A stretch of 56,803 nt of DNA from Leptolyngbyaceae cyanobacterium RU_5_1 (GTDB lineage: Bacteria; Cyanobacteriota; Cyanobacteriia; Leptolyngbyales; Leptolyngbyaceae), in the NCBI GenBank assembly GCA_012034055.1, contig JAAUSG010000010.1, positions 1 to 56,803 on the forward strand, in the 5' to 3' direction. Shown in pieces: positions 42,073 through 51,309 of the stretch. The notes beneath the pieces are model-generated. The model had not been told where the DNA came from. It did not search any database and worked only from the letters and a program-made list of their open reading frames with translations. Numbering within the stretch: the first letter of the stretch is position 1; each line of letters begins with the position of its first letter. The translations under genes were made by a program, and so were the position numbers.

Positions 42073-44430
42073 TTAAAAAATCTGCTGCTTCTTTACTTCA
42101 ACGGCTTTTACTCCGATTCCGCTCGTGATCAGAGCAATGGCTGATGGGATCAGGGGAACCCAGGCCCCCGTTTGGATCAGCAATAGTAAACAACTGCTGA
42201 ATAGAGCCGCGATCGCCCCAACCATGACCAGTCCCAGGTAGGTTGGCTTGCGGATATACAACGCCAGCAAGCCTCCCAGCAATGCCCAACCCCCCACCCA
42301 CAGTAACTCTGCCCAAAGTGCCCAGGTCCACAGCAACGGTCGCCCATCCAGCACGGCACTCAGCAGTTGGCTGGTCATTTGTGCTTGCAAGATGACTCCC
42401 GGAACTTTCTGGCGATCGCCGTGAGCCGTGCGATAGGGAGTCAGCCAGTAGTCATAGGTTCCTTCGGCGATCGTGCCAATTAAAACAATCCGATTTTTGA
42501 CCGCTTCAGGTTGGAGTTGCCCAGATAGCACTTGACCTAACGTGACGTGTCGAACACCCTTTTCTGGAGAACGGTAATTCAGCAAGAGTTGATGTCCCCG
42601 GTCATCAATCCGCTGATAGCCACCCTGATGTGCTCTGAGCGGTTGAAAATGTAATTTACCCAACTGCCAGGTCTCCGGATTGGGATATTGCAAGGAAATC
42701 CCCTGTGACTTCAAATAACGCAACGCTAGTTGAACATTCAAGGCGTAAGGTGCAGCACAGCGTGAGGATGGAGCTGGAGTCATGGCTAACAAATGACGAC
42801 GGATAATATTGCCTGAGTCAGGCACAAAGTCACTGAATCCAACTTGGGCGGTGGGCACTTCAGGGGGAGGAGCCACGCCGCTTTCCTTTGTTTCAGCATC
42901 GCCCACTTTGCAAACCGCAACCAGGTGATCGCGCTGCCGCAAGCGGTCTGCGAGTTGTGGGCCACCCTGCCCAACCGAGTAATCCCGGTAAATATCCAGA
43001 CCAATGACTTTGGGTTGATACGCTTCTAGCTTTTGTAACAGTTGATCTAAGGTCGGGTCAGACAGCGAACCCCGCCGGTGCTCTTGAGGTTGTGCTTGGA
43101 CATCTTCATTCGTAACCAGAACCACTAGCAGTCGGGGATCAGGGGGTTCATCGGGACGCAGTTGCAGCAGGTGATCAAACGCCGCAACTTCCAGCGGTTG
43201 CAACAGCCCCATAAACCGCATACCGAGGATAAGGACTGTGACGGCGAAACTGGTGAGGAATAGGGAGATTGAAGATTGAAGATTGAAGATTTTAGATTGG
43301 CGATCGGTTGGTTCACTCTGCAATCTACAATCTACAATCTGCAATTCTTCCTGGCTCCCCTGCAAACTCTGCCAGCTCGGTGGTACGACGGCTGGATTTT
43401 GCACAATGATCGGTAGCCAGGTGGCACAGGGATACTGTCCCTCCAGTCCTTGGAGGCGTTCGCGGGCTTCCCGCACGGCTTGATACAACGATTTGTCCTG
43501 GGCAAAGGCGGTGAGAAAATACTTCAAAAACTCTTGGGCAACCCGATCGGGCACAGGTTCCCGCATGACAATTAGTTGAGGCAGATGGAGTTGCTCCAGT
43601 TCGTAGGCTAACCCCAAGCCATCACAGGAGTTGAATATCGCCAGTTGCAGTCCACGGGAAATGGCTTGTCGCAGCCCGTATTTCAACTCTGCGATCGCCA
43701 AACTGTCCTCTGGATTGAGATGCAAACGACCCTGAGTGGACTCCGTGTTGCTGTGTCCGGCAAAAAAGAGGATATCCCATGCCTGATCCCAGAGTTGCTG
43801 ATTTAACTGCTGCCGGGATGGCTCGACGAGAAACAACACCTCTGCATGGGGTAATGTGGCTAAGAGCTGGCGATCGCGGTCGGTATCAATGCCCCGGCGA
43901 TCGCCCAAAATTGCCAGAATTCTAACGTTGCTGCTTCTACTCGTGCGCTCAACCGCTCGTGCTGGCGGGGTGCTTAACGCCACTTCAGCCTGGGTGTAGC
44001 GCTCGATAAACTCCCAGGCGTGCCAGGGCAATCGATGCAGGCGCAGATCGGTGGTTCGCAGCAAGACGCGCACCGGTTCAGTCAGCTCTAGGGACTCACG
44101 CAGTTGCTTTTCCACCGCGTGAAACGAAGGGGATGCCAGCCAGGTGTTCAGGTGCTGCTGCAAGTCTTGAGCGTGTTGGCGGCAGGCTTGCAGGTGTGCG
44201 CCTGAACCGGCGCGAACAGTAATTTGCTGCAGCGAAATCCGAGTCGGTGCAGAGAGTTGCCGATAGTGCTGCTGCCAATCGTTCAGGCAGGCTGCCAATT
44301 CAGGTGCAGGCGGTAACGTACCCGTGACATCTGAAAACGAAAGCGCCCCATCTTCGCCAATCTCCAGGGTGGTCTGAAAACCCTGTTCCAACTTGCCATC
44401 AAATCGCAAAACTACTCGTTTAGCCATCAT
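42073..44430 (-). CDS. CHAT protease - CHASE2 sensor membrane protein
   Basis: 785 residues from ATG 44430. Residues about 120-345 form the caspase-like CHAT domain. Its dyad is visible as His near 226 (FFAGHSNTES) and Cys near 269 (FNSCDGLGLA), so it could be proteolytic. A linker of about 30 residues is repeat-derived (RQSKIFNLQSSIS). A membrane span lies near 393-415. The CHASE2 extracytoplasmic sensor follows (VAAFDHLLQLRP, KVIGLDIY, VVLIGTIAEGTYD). Three more spans near the C-terminus anchor it again. It would sense a periplasmic signal and act in the cytoplasm. It begins 8 bp after the DUF1822 stop. Confidence 0.92.
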   Translation of the reverse strand: MMAKRVVLRFDGKLEQGFQTTLEIGEDGALSFSDVTGTLPPAPELAACLNDWQQHYRQLSAPTRISLQQITVRAGSGAHLQACRQHAQDLQQHLNTWLASPSFHAVEKQLRESLELTEPVRVLLRTTDLRLHRLPWHAWEFIERYTQAEVALSTPPARAVERTSRSSNVRILAILGDRRGIDTDRDRQLLATLPHAEVLFLVEPSRQQLNQQLWDQAWDILFFAGHSNTESTQGRLHLNPEDSLAIAELKYGLRQAISRGLQLAIFNSCDGLGLAYELEQLHLPQLIVMREPVPDRVAQEFLKYFLTAFAQDKSLYQAVREARERLQGLEGQYPCATWLPIIVQNPAVVPPSWQSLQGSQEELQIVDCRLQSEPTDRQSKIFNLQSSISLFLTSFAVTVLILGMRFMGLLQPLEVAAFDHLLQLRPDEPPDPRLLVVLVTNEDVQAQPQEHRRGSLSDPTLDQLLQKLEAYQPKVIGLDIYRDYSVGQGGPQLADRLRQRDHLVAVCKVGDAETKESGVAPPPEVPTAQVGFSDFVPDSGNIIRRHLLAMTPAPSSRCAAPYALNVQLALRYLKSQGISLQYPNPETWQLGKLHFQPLRAHQGGYQRIDDRGHQLLLNYRSPEKGVRHVTLGQVLSGQLQPEAVKNRIVLIGTIAEGTYDYWLTPYRTAHGDRQKVPGVILQAQMTSQLLSAVLDGRPLLWTWALWAELLWVGGWALLGGLLALYIRKPTYLGLVMVGAIAALFSSCLLLLIQTGAWVPLIPSAIALITSGIGVKAVEVKKQQIF

Positions 44431-44438
44431 CAATGACC

Positions 44439-45623
44439 TTAAATCTCAAAGCATTCGGTCAATGTTTTGCCACTGATCGTGACTTCAACACCGAATTTCT
44501 CTCTGACTTGACCCCTAAACTGAAATTGAATGGTTTCGGTTACCGTTGCGCTGGCTTGCCCCACTTCAGTGCCACTTCCATCCAGCAATCTGACCTGAAT
44601 CGCGGCTAAGAACGTGGCACTCTCTCCCAGTGGGCAAACGTGCAGCCCCAGGTTTACCTGACGGTCGCTGATCGGAGTCATGCCAATCAACAGCGCGATC
44701 GCCCCCTCACCCGAATCCTCCCCCAATTCCAGCACCTTCACCCGATTGATCGCATACTCTGGTGCGATCGCCTCAGCGGCGCTTCCCCCACTCCGCCAGG
44801 CCGTAGCAACCTGAGCAGGCAACAGAACAGCATCCACCGCTTGCCAGGTGGATGCAAATTGCCCCTGTAGCCAGTCACTCAGCCTGACAAGCGGCGATCG
44901 CGCCTGATCCACACCACAGCGTTGCGCATAAAGGGCTTGTCGCCACTGAGATCGCGCCAACAAAGCGCCCCAGAGGCTGAAGGGCACCTCCAATCGCGGA
45001 AATACCAGGGCCGAATCTCCCAAGCGCTGGATCAGGGTTTCCGCCTGGCTGGCAGACAGTTCTGGGAGGGGCGCGATCGCCAATCGCGTCTGGTCGGCTC
45101 CACAAAACTGATAGGTTGCCCAAAAGGCATTCAGATCCTGGGTCAACTGTTCAGAACTCAGGGAGTAGGTGCGATCGAGCGGATCATATTGCCCCAGCGA
45201 CTTCAGTTCCTGATGCGTCGTGTACCCCCAAATCCGCACCCAACCGCTCTCTGGTTCAACCTGCACCGCCAGGTAATAGTCCCCTGCCCAACTGGGACTA
45301 TCGACCCATTCCTGCGGCACCTCTAATTCGCTATCATCGATCACTTCTGTGGGAATCAACACCAGTCGAACGGCTCCCAGCGTGACTGCCGTACCGTTCA
45401 CCACGTCCCAGATGGCTGGCAGCATGTCCAGAGCCAGCCAGGAGGTGGCGTCTGGGACATCTGCTCGCAGCCAATCTAACACCCCATTCAAACATAGGGC
45501 GTTGAGATAGGCCGTCTGGCAACCATTGGGTGTACTACACCGTTGACTCTGCTGCACGGCGTCTGCCTGTGCAGTGGGCGATAGCTCTAACCACCACTCT
45601 TTTGGATCTGCAAACATAATCAT
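44439..45623 (-). CDS. DUF1822 family protein
   Basis: 394 residues. DUF1822 hallmarks are FADPKEWWLELSPTAQADAV at the start, LNALCLNGVLDWL, a WAGDYYLAVQVEPESGWVRI block and the repeated beta segments at the C-terminus. It is soluble with no catalytic motif. It overlaps the sigma factor stop by four bases (ATGA at 45620-45623), so translation is coupled. The close link with sigma and CHAT-CHASE2 genes, seen in many cyanobacteria as I recall, suggests it regulates one of them, possibly as an anti-sigma or adaptor. That is inference. Confidence 0.88.
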   Translation of the reverse strand: MIMFADPKEWWLELSPTAQADAVQQSQRCSTPNGCQTAYLNALCLNGVLDWLRADVPDATSWLALDMLPAIWDVVNGTAVTLGAVRLVLIPTEVIDDSELEVPQEWVDSPSWAGDYYLAVQVEPESGWVRIWGYTTHQELKSLGQYDPLDRTYSLSSEQLTQDLNAFWATYQFCGADQTRLAIAPLPELSASQAETLIQRLGDSALVFPRLEVPFSLWGALLARSQWRQALYAQRCGVDQARSPLVRLSDWLQGQFASTWQAVDAVLLPAQVATAWRSGGSAAEAIAPEYAINRVKVLELGEDSGEGAIALLIGMTPISDRQVNLGLHVCPLGESATFLAAIQVRLLDGSGTEVGQASATVTETIQFQFRGQVREKFGVEVTISGKTLTECFEI

Positions 45624-46897
45624 CGCTCTGTCTCCTTACCCGCAGTTTTACTGCCAGAGTCAGGATTTGGTACACCATCTGATACCCCATAGTGAACCCC
45701 AAGCCATTCGTCTAAAGCAGCACTCATATCTTTTATTAGGTTTGGAGTTGGCGGATTATTCACCGTCTCCTGACTCCACTGCACCAGCGCCATCAGCAAC
45801 GCTTCTCTGGTTTTAGTCAGTCGGCGTGAAACCGTTGCCTGACTCATCTGTAGTTGCTGCATTATCTGCTGCTGAGTCAGCCCTTGTTGGTAATAGAGCC
45901 GCAACAGCCCTTGAGACTGAGCGTCCAGTTTCTCCAACCCCGTCAGGATCAGCTGCCGCAGCTGTGACCGCTGCTCCCGGCGATCTTGACGTTCTTCCTG
46001 AGCCACCAACTCAGCCAGTAACGACTCCTGGAACGGGTCTGCAAGGTCATCCTGAATCTCACCCCCCAACTCCAGCCCAGCTTTTGGGACATTCAAAGAC
46101 TCAACCGGTGGATAAAGATAAGCCCGTACCCAGGTTGCGCATTGATTCAGCCACCGTTCAATCGTTTCTGGAGTGCAGTCTGTTCCAGAGGGTACAAGTT
46201 GCTTGCGTTGCTCCGTGTTGTAAAGATTGGCGATCGCAATCCATAACGGGCGATCGACCGCCGGGAGATGATTAGTTCCAGTTGAAGTCTGCACGTACAG
46301 AGCATTGAAACACATCCAGGCAAGCTGATACTGCGCGATCGCAGTCGGAGATAAGCCTGCCTGCCGCAATGCGTCCAGCAACCGCTTTTTACTCACCCTG
46401 CGTAACAATCCCAAATTCGTACAGAAGTTGACCTCCTGCCGTTGGCGCAACTGATCTTTCAGCAATCTGGAAAAGGCAATCGTGGCAAACGTTTTTAAAT
46501 TGGCTCCTCGATCAGGGTTGAACCTTTTTAGGACGGAGCGAAGATCAGCCATTGCCATCTGAAAGTAGTCTGACAAGCCGTATTGAACGCTTGTAAATTT
46601 CCGAACCGTTTGGTCTGCTGCCCAATAACAGGGTTCTTGTAGATACGCTGACAGATGTCCTACCGAGAGTGAAGCGGCTAGGGAATGAAGCCGCGATTCC
46701 TCTTTCACCCAGTGCTGGTGCCAGTAAAGTGCCCAGAAGGGTTCTGAGGTTGGTGCAGTTTTACTTTTAGACAACTGCTCTACACAACGCTGCATACTTC
46801 GGCGCAATCTAGCGTCACTCATCCAACCACTGACGCGATCGCCTTCAAATCGCACAAAGGTTGAAAATAAGTCGATAGTTTCCTGTCGAGGGCGCAT
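45620..46897 (-). CDS. Sigma-70 family RNA polymerase sigma factor
   Basis: 425 residues from ATG 46897; a GTG at 46927 is also in frame. Sigma region 2 is visible near 100-160 (YGLSDYFQMAMADLRSVLKR, LKTFATIAFSRLLKDQL). Sigma region 4 with its helix-turn-helix lies near 315-365 (LLRLYYQQGLTQQQIMQQLQ, SQATVSRRLTKTREALL). A long middle region separates them, with no region 1.1 or typical region 3. It belongs to the divergent cyanobacterial sigma group associated with DUF1822. It is the first gene of the operon and may read its own promoter. Confidence 0.88.
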   Translation of the reverse strand: MRPRQETIDLFSTFVRFEGDRVSGWMSDARLRRSMQRCVEQLSKSKTAPTSEPFWALYWHQHWVKEESRLHSLAASLSVGHLSAYLQEPCYWAADQTVRKFTSVQYGLSDYFQMAMADLRSVLKRFNPDRGANLKTFATIAFSRLLKDQLRQRQEVNFCTNLGLLRRVSKKRLLDALRQAGLSPTAIAQYQLAWMCFNALYVQTSTGTNHLPAVDRPLWIAIANLYNTEQRKQLVPSGTDCTPETIERWLNQCATWVRAYLYPPVESLNVPKAGLELGGEIQDDLADPFQESLLAELVAQEERQDRREQRSQLRQLILTGLEKLDAQSQGLLRLYYQQGLTQQQIMQQLQMSQATVSRRLTKTREALLMALVQWSQETVNNPPTPNLIKDMSAALDEWLGVHYGVSDGVPNPDSGSKTAGKETER

Positions 46898-47234
46898 AAT
46901 AAACAGTTCAATCCGGACTGCGTACACTATATCTCGATGACTAAACGATCAATTGCAAGGGTTGAGTTTTGGATAAATTGCTTAAAACGATAGAATAGGC
47001 GGAAGTGCCAACGTAAAACTCGTAGTTAACAAGTTCTACGATCGCGGGCTGCACGATGACCGCATCAATCACTTTTTTGGCACTGGTTCCGTTGGATGGG
47101 ATGAATAGCTCAAAATACCTGATATACAAGAATTTCAGTCATTTTCGACTTTGTTCCGTGTAACGGTTGCTCTGACTACGTTTCAAGGATTTATCCCACT
47201 CAACGGAACCAGTACCGACTTATGCATTTTGACC
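46898..47234. other. Spacer between the sigma operon and the polysaccharide locus
   Basis: About 340 bp. It should include the sigma operon promoter. A 62-codon minus-strand frame (46941-47129) has no ribosome site and no family, so I leave it uncalled. Confidence 0.4.
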
Positions 47235-47303
47235 AAAACCTCGGAGTTTTAAGCAACGATGCTGGTCATAATGTTTGATTCTTGGTTAAAAACTCCGAGG
47301 TTT
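47235..47303. promoter_or_regulatory. Inverted repeat spanning the glycosidase stop codon
   Basis: AAAACCTCGGAGTTTT (47235-47250) and AAAAACTCCGAGGTTT (47288-47303), perfect over at least 15 bp, with a 37-base centre. The right arm encodes the last residues of the glycosidase (SEFLTKNQ) and the left arm lies past the stop at 47266. On the minus strand the distal arm ends in GGTTTTGG, weakly terminator-like. Confidence 0.65.
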
Positions 47304-48774
47304 GTGTAAGTCCTGTTGGTGACAACTGCACAACCAGGGGGAAATCTGGCACGGTGAGGGATAGCTGGGTGGGTGCCTGGTATTGTCCAGTCGGATTAAT
47401 GGATTGATTGGGTAGATAGGTTGTTGCCTGTGTGATGGGTGTGCTGAGGGTGAGCGTCACAGGCTGACTACTCACCTGATCGGTGCTGAGTAGCTCTGAC
47501 CAAAGTACTAGATAAAAATCACCCGTGCTCTTTTGCAGCAAGGTATGGCGCAGGGTTTGGGGATCACCGCTGAGAGAATAGCTGAGAGAACCCGGCGTAA
47601 AACTGGTCGCAGAATCATTGAGGATGCCAATCAAAGATTGCAATGCGGTGTAGGCAGGTTTAGGGGTGCCGTCATAGCGAATGATCCCAAAATTGGCCTC
47701 ACTGTTGTTGGGATTGGCAAATTGGTCAATGAACTCATAGGCGAAGGTGCGGTAGACGCCATTGTTGAAGTTTTCCAGGAACATTCTGGGAATGTACTTG
47801 CTTTGCACAGTCTCAGAAACGGGGCGATCGGACGATGGACTGCCAGTTGGGTAACCCACTTCAGTTGCGATCAGCGGTTGATTACCAAACGGTTTAGATC
47901 GATTGGCGATTTCTTGCTGCAGATTGCCGTTACCGGGATTATTGGGGTAGGTGTAAGGGTGCATGTTGCCGTAATCGACCCACTGGCTCAAGTCCGCGAC
48001 GAGGGTACTGGAGTCAGAGTAGACAAACGACGGGCCGATGACGGCAATCTCTTGGGTTAAAGGGTCGCTGTTAATGGCATTGTAGGTATCTTGGGTAAAG
48101 TCGCGTAAGTAGGCAATCCAGTTGGCATCCGTAACCGGTTGACCATTGCGGGAGTAGCCGTTTCGACGGATAAGGTCAAACTCATTCAAAATCTCAACAG
48201 CTTCCACACCAGTAGGGACGAGGTTCTTAACCAGCGAGTAAACATCGTAACCAGGGGGTTTCATATCATAGGAAGCATTGGGGCCGGTTCCAATCAAGGG
48301 ATCGATGACGATGGTCGATTTGATGCCCACGCTGCCCAAATCATTGGTGCGCTGAATCCAGGTTGGGTCGCTGCCACCATCACGAATGTGACGAACTCCC
48401 AGGTCAAGCAGTCGTTGTTTGATGAGTGGATAGTTGCCATAGGCGGTGTCATAGTAGCGCAGATGGGTGTTAAATCCAATCGAGTCAATGAAAGAATACG
48501 CTGATTTGGCTTGTTCAGTGACAGTTGCAGCTGTCGTCAATCCGGTTGTGCCAGGGGCTGGATTGGTTGTTGAACTGCTTGCTGTAGCAGTCACGCTTGC
48601 AGCCGAAGAAGATTGGGAGAGCACGTTGGGGTGCAATAGAGTGTTCATATGTGAGGCGATCGCAGCACCAAAACTGATGGAACTTTTGAGGCTACCTGGA
48701 TTGGGACTGCCAGGCATGAGAGCGGCGATCGCAGCACCAAAACTATTTGAATGGGTGGGAAGGGCAGTTTGCAT
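47266..48774 (-). CDS. Clan GH-A glycoside hydrolase-like protein
   Basis: 502 residues. After about 90 low-complexity Ser/Thr/Ala residues comes a TIM-barrel glycosidase: GFNTHLRYYDTAYGNYPLIK, LGVRHIRDGG, then the acid/base in EILNEFD and the probable nucleophile in IATEVGYPTG. HPYTYPNNPGN and FAYEFIDQF line the cleft. A C-terminal beta region follows. It resembles GH39- or cellulase-type enzymes; the exact family is not certain. No Sec signal is seen. The N-terminus has a 23-residue duplication starting SFGAAIA. It is the outermost gene of the polysaccharide locus and could trim the polymer. Confidence 0.75.
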   Translation of the reverse strand: MQTALPTHSNSFGAAIAALMPGSPNPGSLKSSISFGAAIASHMNTLLHPNVLSQSSSAASVTATASSSTTNPAPGTTGLTTAATVTEQAKSAYSFIDSIGFNTHLRYYDTAYGNYPLIKQRLLDLGVRHIRDGGSDPTWIQRTNDLGSVGIKSTIVIDPLIGTGPNASYDMKPPGYDVYSLVKNLVPTGVEAVEILNEFDLIRRNGYSRNGQPVTDANWIAYLRDFTQDTYNAINSDPLTQEIAVIGPSFVYSDSSTLVADLSQWVDYGNMHPYTYPNNPGNGNLQQEIANRSKPFGNQPLIATEVGYPTGSPSSDRPVSETVQSKYIPRMFLENFNNGVYRTFAYEFIDQFANPNNSEANFGIIRYDGTPKPAYTALQSLIGILNDSATSFTPGSLSYSLSGDPQTLRHTLLQKSTGDFYLVLWSELLSTDQVSSQPVTLTLSTPITQATTYLPNQSINPTGQYQAPTQLSLTVPDFPLVVQLSPTGLTQTSEFLTKNQTL

Positions 48775-48813
48775 AATCGTATCAAGGGTGAAGGGTCATC
48801 AAAGCCATACGTC

Positions 48814-49857
48814 TCATTCAAAATATACTGCCAGGGTTTCTTCATGCACCCGTGTCACACTGAGCCATTCCAGGTTTTGTTGGGCCCGGTTTTTCCAATG
48901 ATTTAACTGGTCGGAATGTCTAAGCAGTTGGGCGATCGCGGTTGCCAGAGCGGCTGGGTTTGCAGGTGGAACTAAAATTCCTGCTTTCCCATCGTCAAGG
49001 GCTTCAGGAATCCCATCCACATTGCTGGCGACAACAGCACAACCAACCTCTCGTGCTTCCGACAAAACGAGTCCAAAGGGTTCGCGATGGGAGGCCAGCA
49101 CAAAGATATCGGTTGACTGCAAATAGCGTTGCGGCTTGAGTTGGAATCCTTCAAAGTGAATGCGATCGCACGCTGCACTGTCTTGAGCTTGCGCTGCAAA
49201 CTGGCTGCGATGGGGACCATCACCCACTAAGTAGAGATGAGCAGTGGGAAACTCTGCCGCAACTTGATTAAAGGCTGTGATTAACTCGGAAATACCTTTA
49301 CGTTGGTACATTCCGGCAACAGTTGCGATCGCAGGACGATGCAACGCGACAGGATTGACTACGGGTTGACTCCGCGGACTTCCCAAGGTTCCATTTCGCA
49401 CAACGCGCAGTTTCTGCGGTGGAATTCCCCGTTGCTGCATCGAATTGGCAACCGCATGACTCACGGCAATCACGCGATCGGCGAGTCCCATCAAAATTGA
49501 ATTGCGTTGAAATTCATTGTGAACAGTAGAGACTAAGGAATAGCGCGATCGCCCCCGTAATCCCCATGCCAACACAATGCCCGTCATCATGTGTGCGTGA
49601 ACGATGTTTGGCTGAAAGGTCTGGATCATGGCTCGATACCGTTGAGTCGCTTTCACTAAATTGATTGGATGCCTACGCTGGTCGAAATAAAAGTGTTTAA
49701 CTCCATAGTTTGCAAGTAAGGTTTCGTATTCTCCACCTGTTGAGGCGATCGCCGTCTCATGTCCTGATTTCGCTTGCAGGCAGGCCAAATCCACCGCCAC
49801 GTTGATAATGCCGTTTCCAGCTGCGCAGATATCGTTCAGGATATGAAGGATTCGCAT
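48814..49857 (-). CDS. GT4 glycosyltransferase
   Basis: 347 residues from ATG 49857 (another ATG two codons upstream). MRILHILNDICAAGNGIINV carries the acceptor-domain Gly-rich loop, and PNIVHAHMMTG follows. The donor domain shows IATVAGMYQRKGISELITAF, LYLVGDGPHR, and the E-x7-E motif in HREPFGLVLSEAREVGCAV. It is a retaining GT-B enzyme, likely in the exopolysaccharide pathway with the neighbours on the same strand. Confidence 0.86.
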   Translation of the reverse strand: MRILHILNDICAAGNGIINVAVDLACLQAKSGHETAIASTGGEYETLLANYGVKHFYFDQRRHPINLVKATQRYRAMIQTFQPNIVHAHMMTGIVLAWGLRGRSRYSLVSTVHNEFQRNSILMGLADRVIAVSHAVANSMQQRGIPPQKLRVVRNGTLGSPRSQPVVNPVALHRPAIATVAGMYQRKGISELITAFNQVAAEFPTAHLYLVGDGPHRSQFAAQAQDSAACDRIHFEGFQLKPQRYLQSTDIFVLASHREPFGLVLSEAREVGCAVVASNVDGIPEALDDGKAGILVPPANPAALATAIAQLLRHSDQLNHWKNRAQQNLEWLSVTRVHEETLAVYFE

Positions 49858-49907
49858 AGTCATACATGGTGATTTTGGATTTTAGATTTTGGATTTTAGA
49901 TTGTTTT

Positions 49908-50020
49908 CCTCGTTCCAAAGCTCTGCCTTGGAACGCGCACCTAGAGGCTCTGCCTCTGATGGCTAAGTGGCAGAGCCACTTCGTGGGCATTTCCAGGTAG
50001 AACCTGGAAACGAGCATTTT
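49908..50020. repeat. Dispersed repeat with nested hairpins
   Basis: CTCGTTCCAAAGCTCTGCCTTGGAACG, CAGAGCC and CCAGGTAGAACCTGGAAACGAG form several nested inverted repeats; the outer arms are CTCGTTCC and GGAAACGAG. This is a widespread interspersed type in cyanobacterial spacers. It lies between two GT genes, and the 49864-49902 part is a TTTTGGATTTTAGA tandem repeat. Confidence 0.7.
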
Positions 50021-50109
50021 ACAGCCATTTTCAGTTGCATTAAACACACCCCACACCCCACACCCCAACTCAGAGGTTGTGGCTTACTGATCTGAGAACC
50101 GCTGTAAGA

Positions 50110-51255
50110 TCAACTGACTTGCAGAGCTTTCTGATTGAGGATGCTGTACAACACATTCACATACTGATCGACGACGCAATCCAACGAGAATGATTGGGCA
50201 CATTGTCGTAAGAGTTCTGAACTCGTTGGTTGATCCAGTGTTGCAATAATTGCATCGGCGAGTGCGTCGGCATTGCTCACTGGAACTAATTTGCCAAATT
50301 TGCCATTTGCCAAAATTTCTGCTGGTCCGCTTTCACAGTCTGTGGAGACAATTGGGGTTCCGGCGGCCATTGCTTCTGCGACCACATTTCCGAATCCTTC
50401 AAAAATGGACGAGAGGGCGAAAACACTGGCATTTGCCATGTAGGCGTAGGGATTGTCCACAAATCCGGGCAGTGCAACATCCTGCTGCAAACCAAGCGTG
50501 CGAATTTGGGCTTCCAGTTTGGGGCGATCGTCGCCCTCGCCCAGGATCATCAATCGCGAGGGTCGTTGTTGGCGTACCCGTGCAAAGGCATCGATCAGGG
50601 TTGGAAAATCTTTTTGGCTGACCAATCGCCCAACCCCAAGAATAACAGGCGGTTCACCGGATGCGAACCAGGGGTGATCGATCGCGGCTTGCAGCTTGTT
50701 CAGAACGTCAGGAGTGACGACGGGATTGTGAATCACATGAATCTGATCAACAGGTACTCCTGACATCTGCGAGACATCCTCAGCAACCCCTCTAGATGCC
50801 GCGACGATCGCGTCTGCCCAGGGATAGAACCAGCGTACAAACTGCGGTCTAATTTTACCCATTGTGTAAGGTTGGTGGTCGCGAAACTGGCAAGAAAGAT
50901 GGGTTTGCACACACATCACAATTCGAGTTGTCACACCCGCTAAACGCTGGGCCCAGATGGCTGAACTGAGGATATCGAGTGCTGAAAACAGAGCGGCTGG
51001 CTGTTCTTGCTGTAGGTAGCGGCGGAGGGCGATCGTTTTGGAGATTAATACTGGAAAGTGAGCCTGCAAATCAACCACTCGTATCGAATCAGGTACAGTG
51101 GATAGGTAGTCTCCTTCTGCTTTGGCCAGCACGAGATCCGTTGAGAATCCACGTTCTGCAAAACCTTGGGACAGATGCAGCATGGCCCGTTCTGCGCCTC
51201 CACCGGCTAAGGCGGGAAGGAAAAAGCTTACAGTAGGCTTTAACGATTTGTTCAT
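50110..51255 (-). CDS. GT4 glycosyltransferase
   Basis: 381 residues. TVSFFLPALAGGGAERAMLH is the typical GGGAER acceptor loop of GT4 enzymes. The donor domain has VILGVGRLVSQKDFPTLIDA, MILGEGDDRPKLE, VALPGFVDNPYAYM, and the catalytic E-x7-E in SSIFEGFGNVVAEAMAAGTP. It is probably a hexosyltransferase for a capsular or exopolysaccharide repeat. The repeat array upstream (51310-51452) separates it from the next GT gene. Confidence 0.9.
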   Translation of the reverse strand: MNKSLKPTVSFFLPALAGGGAERAMLHLSQGFAERGFSTDLVLAKAEGDYLSTVPDSIRVVDLQAHFPVLISKTIALRRYLQQEQPAALFSALDILSSAIWAQRLAGVTTRIVMCVQTHLSCQFRDHQPYTMGKIRPQFVRWFYPWADAIVAASRGVAEDVSQMSGVPVDQIHVIHNPVVTPDVLNKLQAAIDHPWFASGEPPVILGVGRLVSQKDFPTLIDAFARVRQQRPSRLMILGEGDDRPKLEAQIRTLGLQQDVALPGFVDNPYAYMANASVFALSSIFEGFGNVVAEAMAAGTPIVSTDCESGPAEILANGKFGKLVPVSNADALADAIIATLDQPTSSELLRQCAQSFSLDCVVDQYVNVLYSILNQKALQVS

Positions 51256-51309
51256 CAGGATGTCTCCTTTAAGGGTAGGAATAACGGAATTTTGCCAAGG
51301 TTTAATGAG

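Noticed and set aside
46941-47129. A 62-codon minus-strand frame upstream of the glycosidase
   Set aside because: No ribosome site, no recognisable domain, and it lies in the spacer that should hold the sigma operon promoter.
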